A stretch of 64,000 nt of DNA. Origin: an uncultured Bacteroidales bacterium. GTDB lineage: Bacteria; Bacteroidota; Bacteroidia; Bacteroidales; UBA932. Shown piece after piece: positions 1 to 8,233 of the stretch; within the stretch, counting starts at the first letter, position 1; the number at the start of each line of letters is the position of its first letter. The DNA is taken from NCBI GenBank assembly GCA_900316955.1, contig ONEX01000010.1, positions 1 through 64,000 on the forward strand. Reading direction: 5' to 3'. Both the position numbers and the translations under genes were made by a program. A model generated the notes under the pieces. The model was given only the letters and a program-made list of their open reading frames with translations, did not search any database and was not told where the DNA came from.

Positions 1-67
1 ACTCAGTGTGTCAATATATGAGCTCGTTAGCGTGTAATTGAAGATAACCTTTTTTTGATGATAATCC

Positions 68-889
68 TTGTTATCGTCAATTGACGATAAGAAAGACAAG
101 GCTTTGGTAGAGGGAGCCGTGAAGTTGATTTATCGATCAATATATCCTTTGGTAGAGGAAAACGAATACTATGATTTAGAAGGACTCAATGCGGCGATTC
201 GAGTCGCTTTGGAAATCCACAACAACGCGAATATGACCGGTCGGAATTATAGCCGCCGGGAGCAGTACGAAGAGATAGAGCGCCCCTGCATGGGACCGCT
301 GAACCCCATCCGCTTCGAAATTAAGAAACGCTGCATCGTGACCGTCCATAAGAACGGATATGTCCGGCTGGATAAGCATTTCTATAGCGTGCCGGTGGAA
401 CTGATCGGGAAGAAGGTTCACTTGCATTATGATACGACAACCGTCAAAATCTACTACAAGTACGAATGCGTTGCGACGCATCCGATAGGGGCAAAGCCGT
501 TTGGCTACACGACCAACCCGGACCATCTTCCTAAGTCCCAGCAGAATTACTTGGAATGGGATCCGAGCACACTACTGGATCAGGCGGAGGCCATCGGAGA
601 ACCGGTGAAGGAGTATTTCTCGCGCGTTATCGAATCCCGCCGATATACGGAGCAGGCATACAAATCTTGTAAGGGTATCCTGGCACTCGGAAAGCGAGTG
701 GGGGAGGAGCGTCTTGTCAAGGCCTGCCGTTTGGGGCTGATCCTGCAGAATTACAGTTACCAAGCCATTGAGCAGATCCTTACGAACAGGCAGGAGGATG
801 TGATCCTGGATGAGGAGGAACCGACGAACGACACCGCTCCGACCATCCCTGTGCACAAGAACATCCGAGGAAAGGAGTATTATTCGTAA
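68..889 (+). pseudogene. istA: IS21-family transposase IstA, C-terminal remnant
   Basis: About 265 residues match the C-terminal part of IS21-type IstA: the KDKALVEG segment that ends the catalytic core, then the beta-rich Mu-transposase-like domain (RFEIKKRC, DKHFYSVPVELIGKKV) and the helical tail. Full IstA proteins are about 500 residues, so the N-terminal HTH and most of the DDE core are absent. The only start available is a TTG at 68, and an in-frame TAA lies at 62-64. The gene sits directly upstream of istB, as in intact IS21 elements. It should be non-functional alone, though the fragment is otherwise open. Confidence 0.85.
71..90. repeat. Perfect 20-bp palindrome at the istA truncation point
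   Basis: TTATCGTCAA is followed directly by its exact reverse complement TTGACGATAA. Recognisable IstA homology begins only just after it (KDKALVEG, from about 92), and an in-frame stop lies upstream at 62-64. The palindrome therefore marks the junction where the transposase lost its 5' part. It could be a recombination scar, a target-site feature or an assembly artefact. Confidence 0.6.
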
Positions 890-915
890 CATCATAGTAT
901 CAGCATCATCACATC

Positions 916-1668
916 ATGGAAATTGAAATGAACAAGGACACCCTGGAAAAACTCCGGGAGATGAAACTCTATGGAATGTACAACACCTTCAAGGCAAGCC
1001 TGGAAAACTACAGCCGAAACAACATGACCATCGACAAGTTCGTGAACATGCTTGTCTGTGACGAGTGGGACGAACGGTATAACCGGCACGTCAACCACCT
1101 GATCAAGACAGCGGGATTCCGTTTCCCGGCTTCGATGGAGGAAATCGATTATTCGGTTGAACGGGGACTTGATAAAAACTTGATGGAAAGGTTGGCTGAT
1201 CTTTCTTTCATCAGGGAGAGGAAAAACATATTCATCACCGGAAGTGCAGGCACTGGAAAAACCTTCATCACGACCGCCATAGGCAATTGCGCCTGCCAGA
1301 AGAACTACCGGGTGATCTATGCGAACACGGCACGTTTGATGGGACTGCTCAAAGCTTCGAAGGCCTCGGGAAAGATTCTGCGGGACCTTAAGCGTATCGA
1401 GCGGACGGACCTTCTCATCCTGGATGACTTTGCACTAAGTCCATTCGACAATGTGACCAGGAGCATCCTGATGGACGTCATCGATGACCGTTATGATTCA
1501 CACTCTACCATCATTGCCTCGCAGATTCCGGTCGAGATGTGGTACGATTCCATAGGTGAGCAGACTGTCGCTGACGCTATTATGGACAGAATCGTTCATT
1601 CCGCCATTAGAATTGATCTGACTGGCGAGTCCCTACGTAAGATCAATCATGGAAATAAATTAAAGTAA
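916..1668 (+). CDS. istB: IS21-family transposition helper ATPase IstB
   Basis: This 250-residue protein has the full length of IstB/DnaC-like AAA+ helpers, which load on target DNA and stimulate IstA. Walker A is GSAGTGKT (residues 109-116) and Walker B is LLILDDF (166-172). The N-terminal helical part (MNKDTLEKLREMKLYGM) is typical. It starts 26 bp after istA. The coding sequence looks intact, but it lacks a functional IstA partner in this copy, so the element is probably immobile unless complemented. Confidence 0.93.
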   Translation: MEIEMNKDTLEKLREMKLYGMYNTFKASLENYSRNNMTIDKFVNMLVCDEWDERYNRHVNHLIKTAGFRFPASMEEIDYSVERGLDKNLMERLADLSFIRERKNIFITGSAGTGKTFITTAIGNCACQKNYRVIYANTARLMGLLKASKASGKILRDLKRIERTDLLILDDFALSPFDNVTRSILMDVIDDRYDSHSTIIASQIPVEMWYDSIGEQTVADAIMDRIVHSAIRIDLTGESLRKINHGNKLK

Positions 1669-1723
1669 TACTTTAGATAAATTATGTAAATAACTTTGGA
1701 TTAATATATGGAAATTCCGAAGG

Positions 1724-1929
1724 AAAGTGACCCCCTTCTTCTCTTACGAACGTGACCCCCTCTTCCGATTGAAAGTGATCCCCTGGTCTTGAAAGCGGAA
1801 CCATCAATAGAATGCAGGCTGGTGCGGTTTTTAGTCCCAACAGCCTGCATTTCGAATTCAGATGAAAGGAAAGGTTAACGGGGGTCAGCTATGTGCGGAA
1901 AGAGGGGACCACTTTCGATGGGATTTTCC
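1724..1929. mobile_element. IS21-type right end with multiple terminal repeats
   Basis: IS21 ends carry several transposase-binding repeats. Three forward copies of an AGTGACCCCC-like motif start near 1726, 1751 and 1774. Two inverted copies (GGGGGTCAG at 1880-1888 and GAGGGGACCACTTTC ending at 1916) follow. The IS probably ends near ATTTTCCA at 1929. No matching left end is visible, consistent with a deletion at the istA side. A host-type promoter begins about 12 bp beyond the proposed boundary. Confidence 0.6.
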
Positions 1930-1941
1930 AGCAGCATTTAA

Positions 1942-1973
1942 CTTGTTGATTACCAATTAATTTATTACATTTG
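1942..1973 (+). promoter_or_regulatory. Promoter of the primase gene
   Basis: CTTG at 1942-1945, 20 nt, then TACATTTG at 1966-1973 match the Bacteroidota -33/-7 pattern. Transcription would begin near 1980, giving a leader of about 165 nt before the ATG at 2144. That leader is GC-rich and contains self-complementary segments such as GCGCAATCGCGC, so it may be structured. Confidence 0.6.
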
Positions 1974-2143
1974 TAAACGCATTGGGTTGCCACTCAAGCG
2001 GGGACTACTTGATTACCGGCCGGTATCCTCGGCGTCCCACTTACCCAGCGCAATCGCGCTGCACTCCCTGCCAGGCTCCCGAGAGGACATACAGAGGATA
2101 TGACGCTCCCGTAAGGTTGCGTCTCACGCTTGTATGTTTTACA

Positions 2144-3034
2144 ATGGCTGACAACCAATTATCGTCATTCCCGATCGCCCAATTGCTGATGGCGCTCGAC
2201 GCTCGTCCGGGTAGACACAAAGACACTTTTCATTCACCCTTCCGCGAGGACAAGGAAGCCTCGCTCCACATCGATCCCGACCGGAATATCTGGTATGACC
2301 ACGGAGCTGGTGAGGGCGGGGGGAACGTTGACCTCGTTATGCGATGCCGCGGCTGCTCCGCACGAGAGGCTGCGGAGTATATCCTGTCGCTGCCCCAGGC
2401 CGGGGCGATGCAATGCCGGGCCTCAGAGATTGACAGACCGTCCAGGGCGGAATCATTATCGAGCCGGATTCTCCTTGTCGTTGAATTGCAGCGTCCCTAC
2501 CTGCTGGATTATCTGGCACAACGCAAAATTCCGCTTCGGATTGCGCGGTGGTATTGCAAAGAAGTGATAATCCGTAGCAAGAACTCTTGCAAAACCTTCG
2601 AGAACATCGGCTTTCCTAACAACGTCGGAGGCTACGCGCTCAAGTCACCCAACGGGTTTAAATCCACAACAAAGGGATACATTACCACCATTGATACGGA
2701 GGGTGAATTCACGAAGAAGATCACCTCGGGTACAGTGACCGTGTTCGAGGGATTCTTCGACTTCCTTTCCTGGCTAGCCAGCGAGAAGCGAATGTATCCC
2801 ACGACGGATGTCGTCGTGTTGAATTCTGTTGCCCATGTCGGCCTGGCTGTTTCCTATCTCCGCCTGCACAACTTGATTATTTGTTGTCTAGATAATGATG
2901 ATGCGGGTAGGAGAGCCGTGGAAGCCATCCGGGCCATTCCTACAGGCGGACACGAATTCCGGGTCGTTGACGGTTCTCCCTTCTATGAAGGGTATAACGA
3001 TGTGAACGATTGGTGGGTAGCGATGAATAAGTAG
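2144..3034 (+). CDS. Toprim-domain DNA primase of a mobilizable element
   Basis: This 296-residue protein has a CHC2-primase-like N-terminal region (SPFREDKEASLHI, WYDHGAGEGGGNVDLVM) and a Toprim domain with the conserved glutamate in VFEGFFDFLSW and the acidic pair in CCLDNDDAGRRAV. It would make primers for replication of transferred single-stranded DNA. I chose the ATG at 2144: the open frame extends up to a TTG at 1982, but that extension (Arg/Cys/Pro-rich) has no family resemblance and overlaps the expected leader. Zinc-binding cysteines of classical DnaG are not evident. Similar small primases occur in Bacteroidales mobilizable transposons. Confidence 0.8.
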   Translation: MADNQLSSFPIAQLLMALDARPGRHKDTFHSPFREDKEASLHIDPDRNIWYDHGAGEGGGNVDLVMRCRGCSAREAAEYILSLPQAGAMQCRASEIDRPSRAESLSSRILLVVELQRPYLLDYLAQRKIPLRIARWYCKEVIIRSKNSCKTFENIGFPNNVGGYALKSPNGFKSTTKGYITTIDTEGEFTKKITSGTVTVFEGFFDFLSWLASEKRMYPTTDVVVLNSVAHVGLAVSYLRLHNLIICCLDNDDAGRRAVEAIRAIPTGGHEFRVVDGSPFYEGYNDVNDWWVAMNK

Positions 3035-3090
3035 CTCGGTGCATCTCTGATTTCCTTTCTCCCTTTCACCCCTCGCTACGGGGTCGGTGA

Positions 3091-3123
3091 GTGTCGGGTG
3101 AGACCGACACCCATAGCGATGGG
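3091..3123. repeat. Two adjacent hairpins between the primase and OB-like genes
   Basis: GTGTCGG (3091-3097) pairs with CCGACAC (3104-3110), and CCCAT (3110-3114) pairs with ATGGG (3119-3123). No T-run follows, so a simple intrinsic terminator is unlikely. An origin-type or RNA-processing structure of the mobile element is possible. Confidence 0.45.
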
Positions 3124-3161
3124 CGTCGGGAGAATAAGTCTTATTAACTAATCACAAGGCA

Positions 3162-3425
3162 ATGAAATCAGAGAACGACCTCAAGATTACGGGAGTGGTC
3201 TCTTCCGACGTTACTCCCAACCGGACCAACCGCTATGTCAAATTCCGCCTCTCGCATTATTTCGCGCACGGCGTGGAACCGCTCCATTTAGACTGCATCC
3301 TGATGTTCGGGAACCAGACAGTACTCCCAAAACAGGGTGACCGGGTCCGTATGCGTGCTTATCTCCGTATGAGGAGGGGAATGATTGAGGCAGTGGTGAA
3401 GACTTTGAACTTAACTGAAGAATAA
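3162..3425 (+). CDS. Small protein of the mobilization module, OB-fold-like
   Basis: This 87-residue protein is not recognised with certainty. Alternating beta-like segments (LKITGVVSSDV, RYVKFRLSHYF, DRVRMRAYLRM) and its place among primase, SSB and relaxase genes suggest a small OB-fold, SSB-like DNA-binding protein. It has no signal peptide or membrane segment. It ends 5 bp before the HTH gene, so the two are probably co-transcribed. Confidence 0.55.
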   Translation: MKSENDLKITGVVSSDVTPNRTNRYVKFRLSHYFAHGVEPLHLDCILMFGNQTVLPKQGDRVRMRAYLRMRRGMIEAVVKTLNLTEE

Positions 3426-3430
3426 CATAT

Positions 3431-3742
3431 ATGGAACTTGAAATCGCCATCGCCGAGTATCTGGAGGATATTATCCGTCCCATCATCAAGTCGATAGTCG
3501 AAGATGCCGTTACTGAAGGTGTCTTGAAAGCGCTGGACATCTATCAGAAGGATGACCTCATCACTGTCAAGGAAGCTTGCAAACTGCTCAGGTGCAGCCA
3601 GCCTTCGTTCTATGATCACGTCCATCAGGGGCACATCCAGCTGGTCAAGAATGGCCGGAGCAGCCTTGTCCATCGGAGTAAACTGCTCGAGGATCTTGAT
3701 GCAGGTAAGTTTCGTATTAAGAGGAGCAGACGTGATGGATGA
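3431..3742 (+). CDS. Helix-turn-helix (excisionase/MerR-like) DNA-binding protein
   Basis: The C-terminal half of this 103-residue protein carries a winged HTH of the HTH_17 type: DLITVKEACKLLRCSQPSFY (recognition region) then HVHQGHIQLVKNGRSSLVHR. The N-terminal helix (LEIAIAEYLEDIIRPIIKS) may dimerise. Such proteins are common in Bacteroidales mobile elements as excisionase-like or regulatory factors. No integrase is seen in the window for it to serve, so a regulatory role in the mob module is equally possible. Confidence 0.75.
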   Translation: MELEIAIAEYLEDIIRPIIKSIVEDAVTEGVLKALDIYQKDDLITVKEACKLLRCSQPSFYDHVHQGHIQLVKNGRSSLVHRSKLLEDLDAGKFRIKRSRRDG

Positions 3743-3785
3743 GTCGGGAAGAACGGTGTAAAATTTTGTTTCTACGGCTTATAAT

Positions 3786-3817
3786 ATTGTACGAACTTTA
3801 ATATTTTGCTATCTTTG
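3786..3817 (+). promoter_or_regulatory. Promoter of the mobilization operon
   Basis: TTG at 3787-3789, 20 nt, then TATCTTTG at 3810-3817 fit the Bacteroidota promoter pattern. The transcript would begin near 3825 and read into the mobC-like gene at 3956 through a hairpin-rich leader of about 130 nt. Confidence 0.6.
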
Positions 3818-3833
3818 TTGCGGCGCTGACAGA

Positions 3834-3941
3834 CTCCGAAGTTTTTAACGGAGGGCAAGATGGGTCGTTGTGTCACGAATTGCTTCGTGACCCGGACGAC
3901 AACCCTGCCGGGAATCGGACTGGCTCCGGAGTCGCGTCCGA
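3834..3941. other. Candidate oriT: three hairpins upstream of the mob genes
   Basis: Three inverted repeats lie in the gene-free stretch just upstream of the MobC-like gene: CTCCG/CGGAG (3834-3838 and 3849-3853), GTCACGA/TCGTGAC (3872-3878 and 3885-3891, 6-nt loop) and TCGGAC/GTCCGA (3915-3920 and 3936-3941). Origins of transfer usually lie next to relaxosome genes and contain such repeats. The nick site cannot be placed. Confidence 0.45.
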
Positions 3942-3955
3942 AAAGAGACAATTGA

Positions 3956-4378
3956 ATGGGGACGTACAAGAAAGAACCGCGATGCATCTGGCATCATTTC
4001 CGGGTGACGAAGAAGGAGGAGATCCAGATCCGCCGCGATATGGCCAATGCGGACTACCTCTCGATGTCGAAATACTTTCGCGACATGATCCTGAAGCGGA
4101 AGGTTACGCTCGAGAAGGTGCAAATCACGGACAGGACGACCCGGAACCAGATCAACGACCTCAGCGCGAAGATTGAGCGGATCGGCGTGAACTACAATCA
4201 GGCGGTCCGGGCTCTTCATGGTGCGCTGAATGCGAAGGTCGTCAAAGGCAAGGCAGCGGCTTATTACCTGTCCCTGCTGGCTAGTCTCTCGGATGAAATC
4301 ATCAAGAGGCAGGAAGAGATCATTGACCGTGTGTCGGGGATGGCTCCCTGCCCGGATAACATAGAAGTTCAACCTTAA
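3956..4378 (+). CDS. MobC-like relaxosome accessory protein
   Basis: This 140-residue protein has a ribbon-helix-helix-like start (HHFRVTKKEEIQIRRDMA, then SMSKYFRDMILKR) and a helical C-terminal part with IERIGVNYNQAVRALHG, resembling the MobC/plasmid-mobilization motif that ends in an IxxNxNQxxR-type sequence. Such proteins bind oriT and help the relaxase nick. It lies directly after the candidate oriT and 14 bp before ssb. Confidence 0.75.
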   Translation: MGTYKKEPRCIWHHFRVTKKEEIQIRRDMANADYLSMSKYFRDMILKRKVTLEKVQITDRTTRNQINDLSAKIERIGVNYNQAVRALHGALNAKVVKGKAAAYYLSLLASLSDEIIKRQEEIIDRVSGMAPCPDNIEVQP

Positions 4379-4391
4379 AACAAAACGTGCA

Positions 4392-4703
4392 ATGGCAAAG
4401 ATTATCATTCTGGGAAACCTGACCGCAGATGCGGAACTCAAGTCCACCGTCAAGATCGACAGAACCGTCGAGTTCGTCACCTTCAGCGTGGCGGAGAACG
4501 AGAGGAGGGGGGATGAGAACGTCCCCACTTACTATGATGTCATGATGGGGAAGACTGGTGTGCTGGAGTACCTCAAGAAGGGTCAGAAGGTCCAGGTCAT
4601 CGGCAATTTCCGTTTCTCGATGACCAACAAGGATGGTCGCTCCTTCCCGAACCTTCAGGTGAATGCGCTGAGCGTGGAACTGGTAGGGAAGAAGGCCGAG
4701 TGA
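4392..4703 (+). CDS. ssb: Single-stranded DNA-binding protein (short form)
   Basis: This is a 103-residue OB-fold protein with SSB hallmarks: IIILGNLTADAELK at the start, VEFVTFSVAENE, then YLKKGQKVQVIGNFRF. It lacks the long linker and acidic tail of chromosomal SSB, which is usual for SSBs on mobile elements. It sits between the MobC-like and relaxase genes and would coat transferred single-stranded DNA. Confidence 0.85.
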   Translation: MAKIIILGNLTADAELKSTVKIDRTVEFVTFSVAENERRGDENVPTYYDVMMGKTGVLEYLKKGQKVQVIGNFRFSMTNKDGRSFPNLQVNALSVELVGKKAE

Positions 4704-4735
4704 ACGGCCGAGCGTGAGTTCAGGTTCAAGAGGAT

Positions 4736-6031
4736 TTGACATTGGTCGTGAAGATCCAGGCGGCCCGTGCCTCGATGGACGGGACGATTACGTACAATCA
4801 GCGGAAGGTCGAGAAGGGAGTTGCGCGGGTGCTCTGCGCCGTCAACATCCCATCGGCCTTCCCTGAAGACGTACGGGAAACATTCGCCCGTTACGAGAAC
4901 AGAAACCGGAAGTCCCAAGATGTCTCCTTCCAGCTCTCGATCAACCCGGACCCTTCCCGGCCCGAAGAACGTCTCTCTGACCAGGAGGCTCGAGAACTTG
5001 CTTCGGCATTGATGAAAGGGCTCGGCTACGGCTCGCAGCCCTATGTCGTCTACGAACACCGGGACATCGACAGGGTTCATTATCACGTGGTGTCTATCCG
5101 CACGAATTGGGAGGGGAGGAAGATTAATGATTACAGGGAGAAGTACCGGTGCAGGCAGTTGCTGAAGCAGTATGCCCAGCGGTTCCATTATAAAGTGGGA
5201 GGTGAAGATGGAACGAAGAAGGAGGCGGTGAAGGTTCGTTCTGTGCGCTTCGATCCGAAAGCCGGAGACATATGCAACCAGTACCTGTCCCTGTTCCGGG
5301 AAGCGGTGGATTACCGGTTCTGCACACTCCCGCAACTCAAGGCGGTCTGTGCCTCTAAGGGGCTCATAATGGACACCAGAGACACACCGGTAGGACCAGA
5401 TATTGTGCTCCAGGGCGCTGATGCGAGCGGGAAGCCGGTAGCCCGAATGATTAGCGGTAAGGAAATGAAGGAGAACCTGTACGGCCTCTATGAATCAAGG
5501 GCTTACGTGAACAAAAGACTTGCTCCTGTATCTCGGTCGGAACGGTCCTCGCTTGCCCGTCAGGTGTCTTATGCTTTGACGCATTCCCGCAGCGAGGAAT
5601 CCTTCCTTTCGATGCTCTCCCGACGGGGCATCCACGCATCGGTGTTTCGCTCCCGGGAGGGTAACATCTATGGAGCGACCTTCGTGGACGACCGTTCAAA
5701 GGCCGTTTTCAAAGGCTCTGAACTACCGGGCATCACGACGGCCGCCTATCGCGAGGCGGATATCCGGTGGAATGCTGCTGCATTGAGGGAAGAGGCTGCG
5801 TCAATGGCTCCTTCTGTTCCTGAAATGTCTCCTTCTGTCGCTGCTCAGTCCCTAGATGAAAGGGAAGAGCCCGAGACGGTGGTCGAGGAGCGTGAGGTGG
5901 ATGCGGTGGATACGGCTCTTTCAGTGGCCTCCAGCTTGCTCGGACATACGGGGGATTTCGGATCGGCGTCTCGGGATGATTCGAAGGTGTTCAAGAAGAG
6001 AAAACAAAAAGTCACCAAACGAAAGAGTTGA
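4736..6031 (+). CDS. Relaxase / mobilization nuclease (HUH, MobA/VirD2 type)
   Basis: This 431-residue protein carries the relaxase 3H metal site in EHRDIDRVHYHVV (His108, His115, His117) and a candidate nicking tyrosine near the N-terminus (Tyr20 in GTITYNQRKVEKG). It would cleave oriT and stay covalently bound to the 5' end. The C-terminal third is acidic and then very Lys/Arg-rich. The start used is the TTG at 4736; other near-cognate starts (TTG 4742, GTG 4748) are possible. It is followed 12 bp later by the coupling protein. Confidence 0.9.
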   Translation: MTLVVKIQAARASMDGTITYNQRKVEKGVARVLCAVNIPSAFPEDVRETFARYENRNRKSQDVSFQLSINPDPSRPEERLSDQEARELASALMKGLGYGSQPYVVYEHRDIDRVHYHVVSIRTNWEGRKINDYREKYRCRQLLKQYAQRFHYKVGGEDGTKKEAVKVRSVRFDPKAGDICNQYLSLFREAVDYRFCTLPQLKAVCASKGLIMDTRDTPVGPDIVLQGADASGKPVARMISGKEMKENLYGLYESRAYVNKRLAPVSRSERSSLARQVSYALTHSRSEESFLSMLSRRGIHASVFRSREGNIYGATFVDDRSKAVFKGSELPGITTAAYREADIRWNAAALREEAASMAPSVPEMSPSVAAQSLDEREEPETVVEEREVDAVDTALSVASSLLGHTGDFGSASRDDSKVFKKRKQKVTKRKS

Positions 6032-6043
6032 TACATTTTTGCC

Positions 6044-8233
6044 GTGACACCGGAAAAACGGGAATATGAAAAGATATACTTCTTCCTACTCGTCGCAGCC
6101 TATGTGATTCTTGCGATGAATATCTTCTACTATGCTCAGCCGGTGTTCTCCTCGGTCGGCCTGACGCACCCAGCGCTCCAGCGGATCATGCTCAGCCTCC
6201 GGGCGGGTGGACTCTTCAAGTCTCCTTTCCGCACGAAAGTGTGGGCCTTCCTCCTGATGGTGATTTGCCATATCGTGAGGATGGGGAAGGGGAGGAAAGT
6301 GAACTGGTGGCTGGTCGGGAGTGTGTTCCTGGTCGGCCTTGTCCTTTATGCGATGCAACCTGTTGCAACGTATTATATTGCGACTTCGGTTTTGGGTTTC
6401 GCGATGTGCGCCTGGGCGGTCTCGATGGTCAGCCGGAACCTTCGCTCGTTCAAGCGGGCGGAGAATGATGTCAACGAGACGTTCGAACAGTGCGACGTGC
6501 TCATCAACACGCCGGATTCGATTAACATTCCGACTAAGTATCAGTACCACAAGAAGATACACAACGGGTGGATCAACGTGGTAAACCCGTTTCGGGGTAC
6601 TATGGTACTGGGAAGCCCAGGCTCCGGCAAGTCGTATTCTGTTTATAACCCGTTCATTGAACAAATGGTGAAGAAGGGGTACAGTATGTTCGTGTACGAC
6701 TACAAGTTCCCGGACCTCACGGAAGTGGTGTACAATGAAACCCTGCGCAGGTACCCCCTTCTGAAGAACCCCGCCTTCGGGTCGGTCCCGGGTGCGCCGG
6801 AATATGTCTCGGACCCGTCGGCGCCCAAGTTCTATGTCATTAACTTCAAGGACCCGCGCTACTCCAACCGCTGCAATCCCATCCATCCCTCATACATCCA
6901 GGACCCGGCGGACTCCGCAGAAATCGCCGACATCGTGATGAAGAACGTCGCCCCAGGGACGGTCGAGAAGGAGGACTTCTTCGCAATGTCCGCGAAGGTA
7001 TACCTGGACGCCATCATCTACTTCCTGTCCATATACGAGGGAGGGAAATACTGCACTTTCCCGCACGTGATTGAGCTGATGTCCGTCGACTACAAGAAGA
7101 TTTTCAAGATCCTGTCGCTGTACCCGCAGCTGGAGACGAAGATCAAGCCGTTCGCGTCGGCCCTGGCCGCCGGCGCCCAGGACCAGCTCCAAGGACAGAT
7201 CGCCTCGGCGACCATCCCTTTGAATAAGATGGCGTCACCAGCACTCTACTGGGTGCTCTCGGGGGACGACTTCCGACTGGACTTGAACAATCCCGACGAC
7301 CCGAAGACCATCTGCATCGGCAACGACCCGGACCGGCAGCAGATCTACGGGACCACCCTTTCACTGTTCACTTCCCGGATGTTCAAGCTCATCAACCACA
7401 AGGGGAAGCGCAAGTGCGGCGTGCTGCTGGACGAGCTGCCTACTATATTTATTAAGGGCCTGGATAACTTGATCGCGACCGCCCGCTCGAACAAGGTGGC
7501 CATCGTCATCGGGGCCCAGGACAAGTCCCAACTCATCCGGGACTACACCCAGAAGGAGGCTGATGTCATCTTCAACACCGTGGGGAATATCTTCAGCGGC
7601 CAGGTGAACGGCAAGACGGCCGAGGACTTGAATAAGTCCTTCGGCAAGGAGTTCCGGGAGCAGCAAAGCCAAACGCAGAACATTGATTCAGAGTCGGTTT
7701 CAATCTCCTTCCAGCAGGAGGAGCTGATGCCCATCTCTAAGATTGAGACGCTCACGCAGGGGTATTTCTTCGGGAAGATTGCCGATAATAATGACACTCC
7801 TATCCAGAAAAAGTTCTTCTGTGGTGAAATCCAGATTGACAACGAGAGACAGAATGAACTGCGGAAGACGAACCGGAGACTCCCTCAGATGACCGATTTC
7901 GGGGAGGCGGAGGTTCGAAGGTCTGTGCATGAGCCCCGAATGAAGGCCGGGATTCTCGAGAGCTGGGCAGTAGCCCAGCTCGTCCAGGATGGTGTTATCG
8001 ATTCTGTGGATGTGATGAAGCAGCGGGTGGATGCGATGGTCCGCTCCCTGACGGACAGGGAGGTGGAAAGGATCCTGTCCGCAGAAGCCGACCGTCAGAT
8101 TGACGAACTGATCCAGGGGACGATTTTGAACAACTTCAACCGGATCCGCCAGGATGTCCAGGATATCGTGGACCGACTATTGCCGCCGGTGGTGAATCCC
8201 CAGGGGAAGGGGGCCCTTGTCGATGCGGATTAG
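6044..8233 (+). CDS. Type IV coupling protein, TraG/VirD4 family
   Basis: This 729-residue protein has hydrophobic segments near the N-terminus (YIFFLLVAAYVILAM-like, then two more before residue 140). Walker A follows in GSPGSGKS (190-197) and Walker B in VLLDELPT (around 460). It would dock the relaxase-DNA complex to a transfer channel. The start is GTG. No mating-pair genes are present, so the element likely borrows a helper system. The 3' end overlaps the transglycosylase gene by 11 bp. Confidence 0.9.
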   Translation: MTPEKREYEKIYFFLLVAAYVILAMNIFYYAQPVFSSVGLTHPALQRIMLSLRAGGLFKSPFRTKVWAFLLMVICHIVRMGKGRKVNWWLVGSVFLVGLVLYAMQPVATYYIATSVLGFAMCAWAVSMVSRNLRSFKRAENDVNETFEQCDVLINTPDSINIPTKYQYHKKIHNGWINVVNPFRGTMVLGSPGSGKSYSVYNPFIEQMVKKGYSMFVYDYKFPDLTEVVYNETLRRYPLLKNPAFGSVPGAPEYVSDPSAPKFYVINFKDPRYSNRCNPIHPSYIQDPADSAEIADIVMKNVAPGTVEKEDFFAMSAKVYLDAIIYFLSIYEGGKYCTFPHVIELMSVDYKKIFKILSLYPQLETKIKPFASALAAGAQDQLQGQIASATIPLNKMASPALYWVLSGDDFRLDLNNPDDPKTICIGNDPDRQQIYGTTLSLFTSRMFKLINHKGKRKCGVLLDELPTIFIKGLDNLIATARSNKVAIVIGAQDKSQLIRDYTQKEADVIFNTVGNIFSGQVNGKTAEDLNKSFGKEFREQQSQTQNIDSESVSISFQQEELMPISKIETLTQGYFFGKIADNNDTPIQKKFFCGEIQIDNERQNELRKTNRRLPQMTDFGEAEVRRSVHEPRMKAGILESWAVAQLVQDGVIDSVDVMKQRVDAMVRSLTDREVERILSAEADRQIDELIQGTILNNFNRIRQDVQDIVDRLLPPVVNPQGKGALVDAD

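Noticed and set aside
1982-2143. N-terminal extension of the primase from a TTG
   Set aside because: Arg/Pro/Cys-rich with no family resemblance and overlaps the leader after a consensus promoter; the ATG at 2144 fits.
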